Shown: piece after piece, positions 46,330 through 57,386 of the stretch
Layout of the letters: each line of letters begins with the position of its first letter
Position numbering within the stretch: the first letter of the stretch is position 1
From: Pseudomonas fortuita
Lineage (GTDB): Bacteria; Pseudomonadota; Gammaproteobacteria; Pseudomonadales; Pseudomonadaceae
Length of the DNA: 64,000 bases
Assembly (NCBI RefSeq): GCF_026898135.2
Contig: NZ_CP114035.2
Coordinates: 4,071,501-4,135,500 of the forward strand
Reading direction: 5' to 3'
The notes under the pieces: generated by a model
Seen by the model: only the letters and a program-made list of their open reading frames with translations
What the model was told of the DNA's origin: nothing
Database searches by the model: none
Program-made: the position numbers and the translations under genes

Positions 46330-47289
46330 ATGGGCCTTTTGATCGACGGCCGCTGGCACGACCAGTGGTATGAAAACGGCAAGGACGGCACGTTCAAACG
46401 CGAAAACGCCCAACGCCGCAATCAACTGCCGGCTCCCGAAGCCGGCCGGTACCACCTGTACGTCTCGCTGGCCTGCCCATGGGCCCACCGCACCCTGATC
46501 TTGCGCGCCCTCAAAGGCCTTGAGCCATTGATCGATGTATCGGTGGTCAGCTGGCTGATGCAAGACCATGGCTGGACCTTCGACCAGCAGCAAGGCTCCA
46601 GCGGTGACCCCCTCGATGGCCTGCAGTACCTGCACCAGCGCTATACCCAGGATGACCCACACTACACCGGCCGCGTGACTGTGCCGGTACTGTGGGACAA
46701 GAAAGAGAAACGCATCGTCAACAATGAATCGTCGGAGATCATCCGCATCTTCAACAGCGCGTTCAACGAATTGACCGGCAATACCCTGGACCTCTACCCC
46801 GAGGCACTGCGCCCGACCATCGAAGCACTGAACGAGCGCATCTACCCAGCGGTGAACAACGGCGTATACCGCGCAGGCTTTGCCACCACGCAGGACGCCT
46901 ACGAGGCTGCTTTCGACGACGTGTTCAACGAGCTGGATTATCTGGAAGACGTGCTGAGCCGCAACCGTTACCTGGCCGGTGAGTACCTGACCGAGGCCGA
47001 TGTACGCCTGTTTACCACGCTGGTGCGCTTCGACGCGGTGTACCACGGGCACTTCAAGTGCAACCTGCGCCGCCTCAGCGACTACCACAACCTGTCAAAC
47101 TGGCTGCGTGAGCTGTACCAGTGGCCAGGGGTGGCGGGCACGGTGGATATGGAGCATATCCAGAAGCACTATTACATGAGCCACAAGACCATCAACCCGA
47201 CCGGGATCGTGCCTAAAGGGCCTTTGCAGGACTTTGGCTTGCCGCATGATCGGGAGAAGTTGGTAGGGAAAGGGATCTGGCAGGCTTGA
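46330..47289 (+). CDS. Glutathionyl-hydroquinone reductase (xi-class GST, YqjG type)
   Basis: 319 residues. The catalytic Cys49 is in the xi-class motif LACPWAHRTLI, and the C-terminal helical domain contains NGVYRAGFATTQ and YLTEADVRLFTT. It reduces glutathionylated hydroquinones with GSH. AGGAG lies just before the ATG at 46330. It stands between the tus operon and cysG with its own promoter region of about 95 bp. Confidence 0.92.
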   Translation: MGLLIDGRWHDQWYENGKDGTFKRENAQRRNQLPAPEAGRYHLYVSLACPWAHRTLILRALKGLEPLIDVSVVSWLMQDHGWTFDQQQGSSGDPLDGLQYLHQRYTQDDPHYTGRVTVPVLWDKKEKRIVNNESSEIIRIFNSAFNELTGNTLDLYPEALRPTIEALNERIYPAVNNGVYRAGFATTQDAYEAAFDDVFNELDYLEDVLSRNRYLAGEYLTEADVRLFTTLVRFDAVYHGHFKCNLRRLSDYHNLSNWLRELYQWPGVAGTVDMEHIQKHYYMSHKTINPTGIVPKGPLQDFGLPHDREKLVGKGIWQA

Positions 47290-47297
47290 GATAGCCG

Positions 47298-47416
47298 GGG
47301 CTGCTTTGCAGCCCATTCGCAGCACAAGGCTGCTCCTACAGGAATCACGTCGGGCTTCACGCGATCCCTGTGGGAGCAGCCTTGTGCTGCGAATGGGCCG
47401 CAAAGCGGCCCCAACA
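47298..47416. repeat. Inverted pair of REP elements
   Basis: GGGGCTGCTTTGCAGCCC ... AGGCTGCTCCTACAGG and its opposed copy TGTGGGAGCAGCC ... GGCCGCAAAGCGGCCCC flank a 30-base spacer, between the convergent GST and cysG genes. Confidence 0.85.
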
Positions 47417-47419
47417 ATG

Positions 47420-48811
47420 TCAGCTGTTTTGCGAACCTTCGAACCAGGCCAGCTTGTCACGCAACTGCACCACTTCCCCCACAATCACCAGGGTCGGCGC
47501 ATGCACTTCATGCCGGGCCACCAAGTCTGGCAAGTCCGCCAAGGTACCGGTAAACACTCGCTGGTTACGCGTAGTCCCCTGCTGCACCAACGCCGCCGGG
47601 GTACTTGCCGCCCGCCCATGGCGAATCAGCTCGGCGCAGATGGTCGGCAAACCAACCAATCCCATGTAGAACACCAGGGTCTGGGACGGCGCCACCAGGT
47701 CATTCCACGGCAGGTTGCTGGTGCCATCCTTCAGGTGCCCGGTGACGAAGCGCACCGACTGGGCGTAGTCGCGGTGAGTCAGCGGAATCCCGCCATACGC
47801 GGAGCAGCCACTGGCCGCGGTAATGCCCGGCACCACCTGGAACGGAATGCCATGCTCGGCAAGCTCTTCGATCTCTTCGCCACCCCGGCCGAAGATGAAC
47901 GGATCACCACCCTTCAGGCGCAACACGCGCTTGCCCTGCTGGGCCAGGTCGACCAGCAGGCGGTTGATCTGGTCCTGGGGCACGGAGTGGTCAGCACGGC
48001 GCTTGCCCACGTAGATCCGCTCGGCATCACGCCGGCACATCTCGATAATGGCAGGCGCCACCAGGCGGTCGTACAGCACCACGTCGGCCTGCTGCATCAG
48101 GCGCAAAGCGCGGAAGGTGAGCAGGTCCGGATCACCCGGGCCCGCCCCTACCAGGTACACCTCACCGCCCTGCTGCAGTGGCGCGCCTTCTACCATCGCC
48201 TGCAACAAGCGCTCGGCTTCAGCGCCCTGCCCGGCCAGCTGGCGCTCGGCAATCGGCCCCTGGAACACCGTCTCCCAGAAGCCGCGACGCTGGTTGACGT
48301 CCGGGTACAAGGCTTTCACCTTGTGCCGGAAACGCGCAGCCAGCCCGGCCAGCTCACCATAGGCTGCGGGGATCCACGCCTCCAGCTTGGCGCGAATCAG
48401 ACGCGCCAGGACCGGGGCGTCACCGCCACTGGATACCGCAATCACCAGCGGTGAGCGGTCGACGATCGCCGGGAAGATCACCGTGCACAGGGCCGGCGCA
48501 TCCACCACGTTGACCGGCAGGCTGAGGGCCTGGGCATCGGCCGACACCTGAGCGTTCAGCCCAGGGTCGTCGGTAGCCGCGATCACCAGCCGGCAACCGA
48601 CCAGGTCGGCTGCCTGATAGCCACGCACCAGCACCTCACCGCCACCTTCGCGGGCCAACGCGGCCAACTGGCCGTCGACGTCCGGCGCTACCACGCGCAG
48701 CACGCTACCGGCATCCGCCAGCAGGCGCGCCTTGCGCAAGGCGATCTCCCCACCGCCGACGACCAGCACGCGGCCGCCCTGCAGCTTGTGGAACAGTGGC
48801 AGGTAATCCAT
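47420..48811 (-). CDS. cysG: CysG, siroheme synthase
   Basis: 463 residues, the full trifunctional length. The N-terminal NAD-dependent dehydrogenase/ferrochelatase has [13 protein letters not shown] at about 22-34. The C-terminal uroporphyrinogen-III methyltransferase begins near 217 with [15 protein letters not shown] and has [15 protein letters not shown]. It makes siroheme for sulfite and nitrite reductases. It starts on the base following the serS stop, so the two are translated from one message. Confidence 0.96.
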   Translation of the reverse strand: MDYLPLFHKLQGGRVLVVGGGEIALRKARLLADAGSVLRVVAPDVDGQLAALAREGGGEVLVRGYQAADLVGCRLVIAATDDPGLNAQVSADAQALSLPVNVVDAPALCTVIFPAIVDRSPLVIAVSSGGDAPVLARLIRAKLEAWIPAAYGELAGLAARFRHKVKALYPDVNQRRGFWETVFQGPIAERQLAGQGAEAERLLQAMVEGAPLQQGGEVYLVGAGPGDPDLLTFRALRLMQQADVVLYDRLVAPAIIEMCRRDAERIYVGKRRADHSVPQDQINRLLVDLAQQGKRVLRLKGGDPFIFGRGGEEIEELAEHGIPFQVVPGITAASGCSAYGGIPLTHRDYAQSVRFVTGHLKDGTSNLPWNDLVAPSQTLVFYMGLVGLPTICAELIRHGRAASTPAALVQQGTTRNQRVFTGTLADLPDLVARHEVHAPTLVIVGEVVQLRDKLAWFEGSQNS

Positions 48812-50104
<1,293 letters not shown>

Positions 50105-50122
50105 TTATAGGTAGGTGTTGGT

Positions 50123-50497
50123 TCAGAATCGGGTCAGGGACAGGCCGGCCCAGGTTGCGAGCAGCCCGCCCACCACGCTGATACTGGTATAGCCCAAGGC
50201 AAGGGGCACTTGCCCGCTTTCCATCAGGCGCACGGTATCGAGCGAGAAAGAGGAAAAGGTCGTCAGGCCACCGAGGAAGCCGACAATCAGGCCGGCGCGT
50301 AATTCGACCGGCGCCAGCGGCTTGTGCAAGAACAAGCCATAGAGCAAGCCGATCAGCAGGCAGCCAACCAGGTTGACCGCCAGCGTACCGGCATAAAAGT
50401 GCCGTGGCCAGTGGGCCGCTACCCAGTTGGCGGTAGCGAAGCGCAACAGGGTGCCGGCAACACCGCCCGCGCTGACCGCGGCAATGAGTGCAATCAC
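50123..50497 (-). CDS. crcB: CrcB/FluC fluoride channel
   Basis: 124 residues with four membrane helices. The family fingerprints [24 protein letters not shown] and [13 protein letters not shown] are all present; the last lines the fluoride path. Its ATG overlaps the rarA stop (ATGA at 50494-50497). Confidence 0.95.
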   Translation of the reverse strand: MIALIAAVSAGGVAGTLLRFATANWVAAHWPRHFYAGTLAVNLVGCLLIGLLYGLFLHKPLAPVELRAGLIVGFLGGLTTFSSFSLDTVRLMESGQVPLALGYTSISVVGGLLATWAGLSLTRF

Positions 50498-51819
50498 GGT
50501 TTTCTCCGCTGGCGGGGGCTGTTACGGTCCAGGTCGGCCAGGTGGCGCAGCTTCTCGCCAATCTTCAGCTCCAGGCCACGGGGCACCGGCTGGTAGTACT
50601 GGCGCGGCTCCAGCGCATCGGGGAAGTAATCCTCACCGGCGGCGTAGGCATCAGGTTCATCGTGGGCATAGCGATACTCGTCGCCATAACCCAGTTGCTT
50701 CATCAGCTTGGTCGGGGCGTTGCGCAGGTGCAACGGCACCTCCAGCGAGCCATGCTCGGCCGCTTCACGCAGGGCAGTCTTGAAGCCCATGTATACCGCG
50801 TTGCTTTTCGGCGCACAGGCCAGGTAGGTGATGGCCTGTGCCACCGCCAGTTCGCCCTCGGGGCTGCCCAGGCGCTCCTGCACGTCCCAGGCTGCCAGGC
50901 ACAGGCTGAGCGCGCGCGGGTCGGCGTTGCCGATGTCCTCGCTGGCCATGCGCACCACACGGCGGGCGATGTACAGCGGGTCGCAGCCGCCGTCGAGCAT
51001 GCGGGCAAACCAGTACAGGGCGCCATCGGGGTTGGAGCCGCGCACCGACTTGTGCAGCGCGGAAATCTGGTCGTAGAACGCCTCGCCGCCCTTGTCGAAG
51101 CGGCGGCGGCTGTCACCCAGCAGGCTCTGCAGCATCTCGACGTCGATCTCGCTGCCGTCTTCCGCCAGGTCCGAGGCGTTCTCGAGGAAGTTGAGCATGC
51201 GCCGGCCATCCCCGTCGGCAGCGGCCATGAGCATCTTGAAGGCCTCGTCGCCCACCTGCAGGTTGCGCTTGCCCAGGCCACGCTCTTCGGTCAGCGCACG
51301 GTTGACCAGCTTGCGCAGGGCCGCCTCGTCCAGGCTCTTGAGCACATACACCCGCGCCCGCGACAACAGCGCGTTGTTCAGCTCGAACGACGGGTTTTCG
51401 GTGGTAGCGCCGATGAACAGCAGGGTGCCGTCTTCGACGTAGGGCAAAAAGGCGTCCTGCTGCGACTTGTTGAAGCGGTGCACCTCGTCAACGAACAGGA
51501 TGGTGCGCCGGCCATACTGCCCAGCCTGCTGCTTGGCCACCTCGACCGCCTGGCGAATCTCTTTCACCCCGGCCAGCACCGCCGACACGGTTTCGAAGTG
51601 CGCATCGCAAAACTGCGCCAGCAGCCGCGCCAGAGTGGTCTTGCCCACCCCAGGCGGCCCCCAGAAGATCATCGAGTGCAGCGCCCCCTGCTCCAGCGCC
51701 TCACGCAGCGGTTTGCCGCGCGCCAGCAGGTGCTCCTGGCCCACGTACTCGTCCAGGTTGGACGGGCGCAGGCGAGCAGCCAGGGGCTGGGCGACGGGTT
51801 CGCTTCGAAACAGGTCCAT
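50494..51819 (-). CDS. rarA: RarA (MgsA), replication-associated recombination AAA+ protein
   Basis: 441 residues. Walker A is [11 protein letters not shown] at about 54-64, Walker [15 protein letters not shown], sensor [12 protein letters not shown], and a C-terminal MgsA domain follows. It acts at stalled replication forks with SSB. It lies 12 bp after lolA and overlaps crcB, in the order lolA-rarA-crcB-serS conserved in pseudomonads. Confidence 0.95.
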   Translation of the reverse strand: MDLFRSEPVAQPLAARLRPSNLDEYVGQEHLLARGKPLREALEQGALHSMIFWGPPGVGKTTLARLLAQFCDAHFETVSAVLAGVKEIRQAVEVAKQQAGQYGRRTILFVDEVHRFNKSQQDAFLPYVEDGTLLFIGATTENPSFELNNALLSRARVYVLKSLDEAALRKLVNRALTEERGLGKRNLQVGDEAFKMLMAAADGDGRRMLNFLENASDLAEDGSEIDVEMLQSLLGDSRRRFDKGGEAFYDQISALHKSVRGSNPDGALYWFARMLDGGCDPLYIARRVVRMASEDIGNADPRALSLCLAAWDVQERLGSPEGELAVAQAITYLACAPKSNAVYMGFKTALREAAEHGSLEVPLHLRNAPTKLMKQLGYGDEYRYAHDEPDAYAAGEDYFPDALEPRQYYQPVPRGLELKIGEKLRHLADLDRNSPRQRRKP

Positions 51820-51831
51820 GACGAGCTCCGC

Positions 51832-52455
51832 TTACTCCTTGATCACGTCCGCACCTTTGGGGATGTCGAACTTGAACCTGCTGTCCGGCACCGCCTGGTT
51901 GGCCTTGACGCCATTGAACAGGATGTTGGTGCGTTGGCCGACGCTGTCGACCAACTGCATGTCATTGATCAGGCCTTTGCGGAACGACACGCGCAGCGAG
52001 TCGAACAGGGTGTCCTTGGTCTTCGGCTTGAGGGTGAAGTCCATGACTTCGCCCTGCTCCTTGGAGGTGATATCGAAGCTCTGGCTGATCTTCGACACGT
52101 CACCGGACAGCAGCAGTGCCGGGGTCTGGTTCAGGCGCACGTCGAGCTTCTTGATGGTGGCCTGTTCCAGGTCCGGGTCCCACAGGGTAACCATCTTGCC
52201 ATCAGACACCACCACCTGCTCCTGCGGCGCATCGGTGTGCCAGTAGAACAGGCCCGGGCGCTTGACTGTCATCTGGCCAGCGGTTTCCTGCAGGCTGGCG
52301 CCGTCGGCACCCAAGGTCAATTGAGAGAAATTGGCCTCGATGGTCTGCGACTTTTCCAGCAGCTGGGTCAGGCGTTGTACATCTTGCTCGCCGGCAAAAG
52401 CCGAAACGCTGCCCAGAGCAAGGGCAGAAACCAACAGCATGCGAATCGCGCGCAT
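51832..52455 (-). CDS. lolA: LolA, outer-membrane lipoprotein carrier
   Basis: 207 residues. The signal peptide [21 protein letters not shown] is cleaved before GEQ, and the mature part has the LolA pattern ([38 protein letters not shown]). It ferries lipoproteins across the periplasm. ATG 52455 gives the signal peptide; the frame open to 52518 is only upstream read-through. It lies 62 bp after ftsK. Confidence 0.95.
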   Translation of the reverse strand: MRAIRMLLVSALALGSVSAFAGEQDVQRLTQLLEKSQTIEANFSQLTLGADGASLQETAGQMTVKRPGLFYWHTDAPQEQVVVSDGKMVTLWDPDLEQATIKKLDVRLNQTPALLLSGDVSKISQSFDITSKEQGEVMDFTLKPKTKDTLFDSLRVSFRKGLINDMQLVDSVGQRTNILFNGVKANQAVPDSRFKFDIPKGADVIKE

Positions 52456-52517
52456 GGTAATCCTCATTGAGCATTGAAAAGACCGGGCGCCACCGTTGGC
52501 GCCCGGCAAGGTGTTCA

Positions 52518-55004
52518 TCAGTCGCGCGGGCCGCCCGGGGCAATCACTTCCCGCGAGCCGTTGCTGTTCATCGGGGTGACCACGCCAGCCATTTCCATGG
52601 CTTCGATCATGCGGGCGGCGCGGTTGTAGCCGATCTTCAGCTTGCGCTGCACGGCCGAGATCGACGCACGGCGGCTTTCCAGCACGAACTGCACGGCCTC
52701 ATCATACAGGGCGTCGCTTTCCGAATCTTCGCCATCCCCACCGCCACCGCCGCCTTCGAAGCCGCTGCCGGCCTCTTCCACGCCGTTGAGGATGTCGTCG
52801 TTGTAGTCCGGCGCGCCGCGCAGCTTCCACGCTTCCACCACGCGGTGCACTTCGTCGTCGGAGACGAACGCACCGTGCACCCGGATCGGCAGGCTGGTAC
52901 CCGGCGGCATGTACAGCATGTCACCGTGGCCCAGCAGCTGCTCGGCACCACCTTGGTCGATGATGGTGCGCGAGTCGATCTTGCTCGATACCTGGAACGC
53001 CATGCGGGTCGGGATGTTGGCCTTGATCAGGCCGGTGATCACGTCCACCGACGGGCGCTGGGTGGCAAGAATCAGGTGGATACCGGCCGCCCGCGCCTTC
53101 TGGGCGATACGGGCGATCAGCTCTTCGACCTTCTTGCCGACGATCATCATCATGTCGGCGAATTCGTCGACCACCACCACGATGGTCGGCAGGGTTTTCA
53201 GCGCAGGCGGCTCGTCGTCCATGCTCTCGCGGCGGTACAGCGGGTCATGGATGATCTCGCCGGCCTCCTGGGCATCCTTGATCTTGCGGTTGAAGCCGCC
53301 AAGGTTACGCACGCCCATGGCCGCCATCAGCTTGTAGCGGCGCTCCATCTCGGCCACGCTCCAGCGCAGGGCGTTAGCAGCATCCTTCATGTCGGTGACC
53401 ACTGGGCACAGCAAATGCGGGATGCCTTCGTAGATCGACAGTTCGAGCATTTTCGGGTCGATCATGATCAACCGCGCGTCTTCCGGGCCGGATTTGAACA
53501 GGATCGACAGGATCATCGCGTTCACACCCACCGACTTACCGGAGCCGGTGGTACCGGCCACCAGCAGGTGCGGCATCTTGGCCAGGTCGGTGATCACCGG
53601 CTTGCCGCCGATGTCGTGGCCCAGGGCCAGGGTGACCGGGGACTTCTGCTCCTCGAACTGCGGCGTGGCCAGCACTTCGGAGAACCGCACCATCTGCCGG
53701 TTTTCGTTGGGGATCTCGATACCCACGGTGGTCTTGCCAGGGATGACCTCGACCACCCGCACGCTGGTCACGGCCAGCGAGCGCGCCAGGTCCTTGGCCA
53801 GGTTGGCGATACGGCTGACCTTCACGCCAGCGGCCGGCTGGATTTCGTAACGGGTAATCACCGGGCCTGGGTGGATCGAGTCCACCGAGACTTCAACGCC
53901 GAATTCCTTGAGTTTGATTTCCAGCAACTGGCCGACACTGGCCAGGGACTCTGGCGAGTACTCGATCTTTTTCTGCTCGGCCGGGTCGAGGATGGAAATC
54001 GACGGCAGGGTGCCTTCAACGGCGCTGTCGACGAACAGCGGCGCCTGCTTCTCCTTCATCACCCGCTTGCTCGGCTCCGGCGCCCTGGCCGCTGCCGGAG
54101 GCACGATCGTCGGGGCTGCAGGCTGCTCGCGGGGCAGCACGGTTTCACGCGGCACAACCGGCTCGCGCGGCACAACGGGCTCACGCGCCAAGGTCGGTTC
54201 GCGTGGCGCGGCAGGTTGAGCAGGCGCTTCTTCGCGCTTGAAGAGACGCTCGCGCAACGCCGGCTTGGCAGGCTCGCGCTTGTCGGCGGCCATCGGCGGC
54301 GCCTTGAACACCGGCTCGTCCTCACGCAGCTGGGCCTCCAGGCGTTTACGCTCATTACGCGCTTCCCACCAGCGGTTGGCGGCACCCTGCACCAACTCGA
54401 ACAGGTCAAGGGTGATCTTGCCGGTCAGGTCCATCACCTTGAACCACGACAAATCGGTGAACACGGTCAGGCCGAACAGGAACAGGGCTATGAACATCAG
54501 CGTGCTGCCCTGCACGTTCAGCAGGTTGCGCGCCAGCTCGCCCAGGCTTTCGCCCAGCGCGCCGCCCGCGGAAAACGGCATGCTCGCCGGCGGATGGAAG
54601 TGAATATGTGCCAGCGCTGCGCCGGATAGCACCAGGAACACCAGGCCGATCAGCCGCCAGGAGAACAGCCAGCCGCTCCAGTCCCAGGGCTGATGGCGCT
54701 CACGGAAGATCTGCCAGGTCTTGACCCCCAGCAACAGCGGGAAGATGTAGGCAAAGTAACCCAGCACCATGAACAGGATGTCGGCGAAGTAGGCGCCGGC
54801 GCGCCCGGCGGCGTTCTGCACCTGCTCGACGTTGCTGGTGTGGCTGAAGCCCGGGTCGGAAGTGTCGTAGGTCAGCAGCGCCATCCACAGGTACAGGCAC
54901 AAGGCGCCGATCGCGATCAACGCACCTTCCTTGAGGCGATAATGCAGCTGCTGCCGCCACAGGGGCACAGGCAAAGGAGCTGGGGTTGCGGTGGATTTCT
55001 TCAA
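52518..55004 (-). CDS. ftsK: FtsK, DNA translocase
   Basis: 828 residues if it starts at TTG 55004 ([15 protein letters not shown]), which has AGGA upstream. Four N-terminal membrane helices begin with [18 protein letters not shown] proline-rich linker contains hexapeptide repeats near 285-310. The motor has Walker A GTTGSGKS near 480-488 and Walker [14 protein letters not shown]-terminal winged gamma domain ([20 protein letters not shown]) would read KOPS sites. It moves the chromosome ends at the septum. The ATG at 55112 would add 36 residues without family likeness. Confidence 0.95.
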   Translation of the reverse strand: MKKSTATPAPLPVPLWRQQLHYRLKEGALIAIGALCLYLWMALLTYDTSDPGFSHTSNVEQVQNAAGRAGAYFADILFMVLGYFAYIFPLLLGVKTWQIFRERHQPWDWSGWLFSWRLIGLVFLVLSGAALAHIHFHPPASMPFSAGGALGESLGELARNLLNVQGSTLMFIALFLFGLTVFTDLSWFKVMDLTGKITLDLFELVQGAANRWWEARNERKRLEAQLREDEPVFKAPPMAADKREPAKPALRERLFKREEAPAQPAAPREPTLAREPVVPREPVVPRETVLPREQPAAPTIVPPAAARAPEPSKRVMKEKQAPLFVDSAVEGTLPSISILDPAEQKKIEYSPESLASVGQLLEIKLKEFGVEVSVDSIHPGPVITRYEIQPAAGVKVSRIANLAKDLARSLAVTSVRVVEVIPGKTTVGIEIPNENRQMVRFSEVLATPQFEEQKSPVTLALGHDIGGKPVITDLAKMPHLLVAGTTGSGKSVGVNAMILSILFKSGPEDARLIMIDPKMLELSIYEGIPHLLCPVVTDMKDAANALRWSVAEMERRYKLMAAMGVRNLGGFNRKIKDAQEAGEIIHDPLYRRESMDDEPPALKTLPTIVVVVDEFADMMMIVGKKVEELIARIAQKARAAGIHLILATQRPSVDVITGLIKANIPTRMAFQVSSKIDSRTIIDQGGAEQLLGHGDMLYMPPGTSLPIRVHGAFVSDDEVHRVVEAWKLRGAPDYNDDILNGVEEAGSGFEGGGGGGDGEDSESDALYDEAVQFVLESRRASISAVQRKLKIGYNRAARMIEAMEMAGVVTPMNSNGSREVIAPGGPRD

Positions 55005-55447
55005 AACGCGTCTATTCCTGCGCGTGGTGCGCGTCCAATAGTGATCGGCCGGCTGTGCGGCCAATGAACCACTACTTTTAACATTACTGCCCGCCAGCCG
55101 CCATGGCGGCACGCCGCATGGGGGTTTGCCCGGGGGCGACTTTCACATGGCTGCAATTTGAGCATGCATTTTCTTTTGTGACAAAGGCTTATGCTGTGTT
55201 TTTGCACAGGTGTGACCGCAAATATAGCGGATGGTGCCTGCGGCTTGATAAATGTGCAGGAAATTGCCTGATTTCCTGGCCTGTGCCGGCCTCTTCGCGG
55301 GCTCGCCCGCTCCCACAGGCCTGCGCAAGCCTGAAGACCGTGGGGTTTCTGTGGGAGCGGGCGTGCCCGCGAAGCAGCCAAAGAGATTGACCCTGCTTTT
55401 CACCCGCGCCATGCTGCCCTCTCCCCTCCCCCACCGCACGATAGACC
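55005..55447. other. ftsK-aat intergenic region with inverted REP pair
   Basis: A 443-bp gap holds the divergent ftsK and aat promoters. A GCGGGCTCGCCCGC-type REP at 55287-55318 and an opposed copy at 55350-55378 form an inverted pair near aat. The ftsK-proximal half is AT-richer (around 55160-55240). No gene is seen; P. aeruginosa has trxB1 at this position, as I recall. Confidence 0.7.
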
Positions 55448-56128
55448 ATGCTCACCTGGCTGACCCGCGACTCGCTGACCTTCCCGCCTCTGGAAAAGGC
55501 CCTGCACGACCCCAACGGCCTGCTGGCCGCTGGCGGCGACCTGAGCCCCGAGCGCCTGGTGCAGGCCTACCGCCATGGCTGTTTCCCGTGGTACCAGGAC
55601 GGCCAGCCCATCCTGTGGTGGTCACCCGACCCGCGCACGGTGCTGTTGCCCGACCAACTGCACGTTTCGCGCTCGCTGGCCAAGCTGATGCGCCAGGGCC
55701 GCTACCAGGTCAGCTTCGACACCGACTTTGCTGCCGTCATTGCGGCCTGCGCCGCACCCCGCGACTACGCCGACGGCACCTGGATCACCGATACCATGCG
55801 CAACGCCTACTGCGAACTGCACCGCCGTGGCATCGCGCATTCGGTGGAGGTACGCCAGGACGGCGAGCTGGTCGGCGGCCTGTACGGCCTGGCCATGGGC
55901 CAGCTGTTCTTCGGCGAATCAATGTTCAGCCGCGCCGACAACGCCTCCAAGGTTGGCTTCGTGACCCTGGTCAACCACCTGCGCGAAGCCGGCTTCGTGC
56001 TGATCGACTGCCAGATGCCCACCAACCACCTGCACAGCCTGGGCGCCCATGCCATCAGCCGCGCCGATTTCGCCGGCTACCTGGCACGCCACCTCGACCA
56101 GCCCAACAGCGCAACGTGGGTTGCCTAG
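55448..56128 (+). CDS. aat: Aat, leucyl/phenylalanyl-tRNA-protein transferase
   Basis: 226 residues. Conserved segments include [36 protein letters not shown] and [19 protein letters not shown]. It adds Leu or Phe to proteins with N-terminal Lys or Arg, marking them for ClpAP via ClpS. It begins the plus-strand block aat-bpt-infA, which faces clpA and clpS. Confidence 0.96.
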   Translation: MLTWLTRDSLTFPPLEKALHDPNGLLAAGGDLSPERLVQAYRHGCFPWYQDGQPILWWSPDPRTVLLPDQLHVSRSLAKLMRQGRYQVSFDTDFAAVIAACAAPRDYADGTWITDTMRNAYCELHRRGIAHSVEVRQDGELVGGLYGLAMGQLFFGESMFSRADNASKVGFVTLVNHLREAGFVLIDCQMPTNHLHSLGAHAISRADFAGYLARHLDQPNSATWVA

Positions 56129-56184
56129 GCGAGTTGCCATAGCTGGCTTACACTTAAAACAAAGTCTCACCGAAGGGGTTGATC

Positions 56185-56892
56185 ATGACAGAGTTGGCGC
56201 GCTTGAAGTTTTATGCCACTCAGCCCCACTCCTGCAGCTACCTGCCTGACGAGCAGGCGACCACACTGTTCCTCGACCCCAGCCAGCCGATGGACGTAAA
56301 GGTGTACGCCGACCTGTCGGAAATGGGCTTTCGGCGCAGTGGCGACCACCTGTACCGCCCCCACTGCCAGAACTGCAACGCCTGCGTGCCGGCGCGCATC
56401 CCGGCGGCGCGCTTTATTCCCAACCGCCAGCAACGGCGCATTCTCAAGCGCAATGCCGACCTGACCGTGAGCGCGGCGCGCCCCACGTTCAAGGAGGAGT
56501 ACTTCGAGCTGTACCGGCGCTATATCGAAACGCGCCACGCCGACGGTGACATGTACCCGCCCAGCCGTGATCAGTTTTCCACCTTTCTGGTACGCGACCT
56601 GCCGTTCTGCTGGTTCTACGAGTTCCGCCTGGAAGGCCGGTTGATGGCGGTGGCCGTGTGCGACCTGCTGCCCAACGGCCTGTCGGCGGTGTACACCTTC
56701 TACGAGCCGGACGAGGAGCGACGCAGCCTTGGCCGCTTCGCCATCCTCTGGCAGATCACCGAAGCCGTGCGCCAGGACCTGGAGGCGGTTTACCTGGGCT
56801 ACTGGATCAAGAACTGCAAGAAAATGAACTACAAGACGCAGTATCGGCCTATCGAGCTGCTGATAAACCAGCGCTGGGTCACCCTTAACTGA
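56185..56892 (+). CDS. bpt: Bpt, aspartate/glutamate leucyltransferase
   Basis: 235 residues, the length I recall in P. putida. The conserved N-terminal cysteines are in CSYLPDEQ and CQNCNACVP, and [13 protein letters not shown] lies near the end. It transfers Leu to N-terminal Asp or Glu. AAGGGG at 56173-56178 places the start at ATG 56185. It follows aat by 56 bp. Confidence 0.95.
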   Translation: MTELARLKFYATQPHSCSYLPDEQATTLFLDPSQPMDVKVYADLSEMGFRRSGDHLYRPHCQNCNACVPARIPAARFIPNRQQRRILKRNADLTVSAARPTFKEEYFELYRRYIETRHADGDMYPPSRDQFSTFLVRDLPFCWFYEFRLEGRLMAVAVCDLLPNGLSAVYTFYEPDEERRSLGRFAILWQITEAVRQDLEAVYLGYWIKNCKKMNYKTQYRPIELLINQRWVTLN

Positions 56893-56897
56893 AAGCA

Positions 56898-56927
56898 TTG
56901 GCTTGACACGCAGATTTCCGGCATAAT
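56898..56927 (+). promoter_or_regulatory. Likely infA promoter
   Basis: TTGGCT at 56898-56903 and CATAAT at 56922-56927 are 18 bp apart; a perfect TTGACA at 56903-56908 also lies here but is only 14 bp from CATAAT. It lies just downstream of bpt and about 67 bp before the infA ATG. Confidence 0.45.
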
Positions 56928-56993
56928 CGGCGCCACTTTTTTGCCCGGTGCGGATATGCGTCGGGCTAACACTGGATCCGAGGGCTCAACTGC

Positions 56994-57212
56994 ATGTCGA
57001 AAGAAGACAGCTTCGAAATGGAAGGTACTGTCGTCGACACCCTGCCCAACACCATGTTCCGCGTGGAGTTGGAAAACGGGCACGTCGTAACCGCGCACAT
57101 CTCCGGAAAGATGCGCAAAAACTACATCCGTATTCTCACTGGCGACAAGGTCCGCGTCGAGCTGACGCCCTACGACCTGAGCAAGGGCCGCATCACCTAC
57201 CGTGCGCGCTAA
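56994..57212 (+). CDS. infA: InfA, translation initiation factor IF-1
   Basis: 72 residues, the full IF-1 length, one OB fold ([40 protein letters not shown]). It binds the 30S A site during initiation. A clear terminator follows at 57225. Confidence 0.98.
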
Positions 57213-57224
57213 GCTCCAGCCATG

Positions 57225-57254
57225 AAAAAGCCCGGCCATGTGCCGGGCTTTTTT
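57225..57254 (+). terminator. Rho-independent terminator after infA
   Basis: AAAAAGCCCGG pairs with CCGGGCTTTTTT around a seven-base loop, 12 bases after the infA stop. Confidence 0.92.
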
Positions 57255-57287
57255 GTGCCTGTGAAATTGTACGGTTGCAACCCTCTC

Positions 57288-57377
57288 TGTGGGAACGGGC
57301 TTGCCCCGCGAAGCAGGCCCCGCGGCGCATGGCACCGGCTTCGCCGGTGTTCGCGGGGCAAGCCCGCTCCCACAGGG
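57288..57377. repeat. Inverted REP pair (BIME)
   Basis: TGTGGGAACGGGCTTGCCCCGCG and its opposed CGCGGGGCAAGCCCGCTCCCAC enclose a CCGGCTTCGCCGG hairpin, the same build as the pair at 33989. It lies between the convergent infA and clpA genes. Confidence 0.87.
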
Positions 57378-57386
57378 CCTCGCTTG

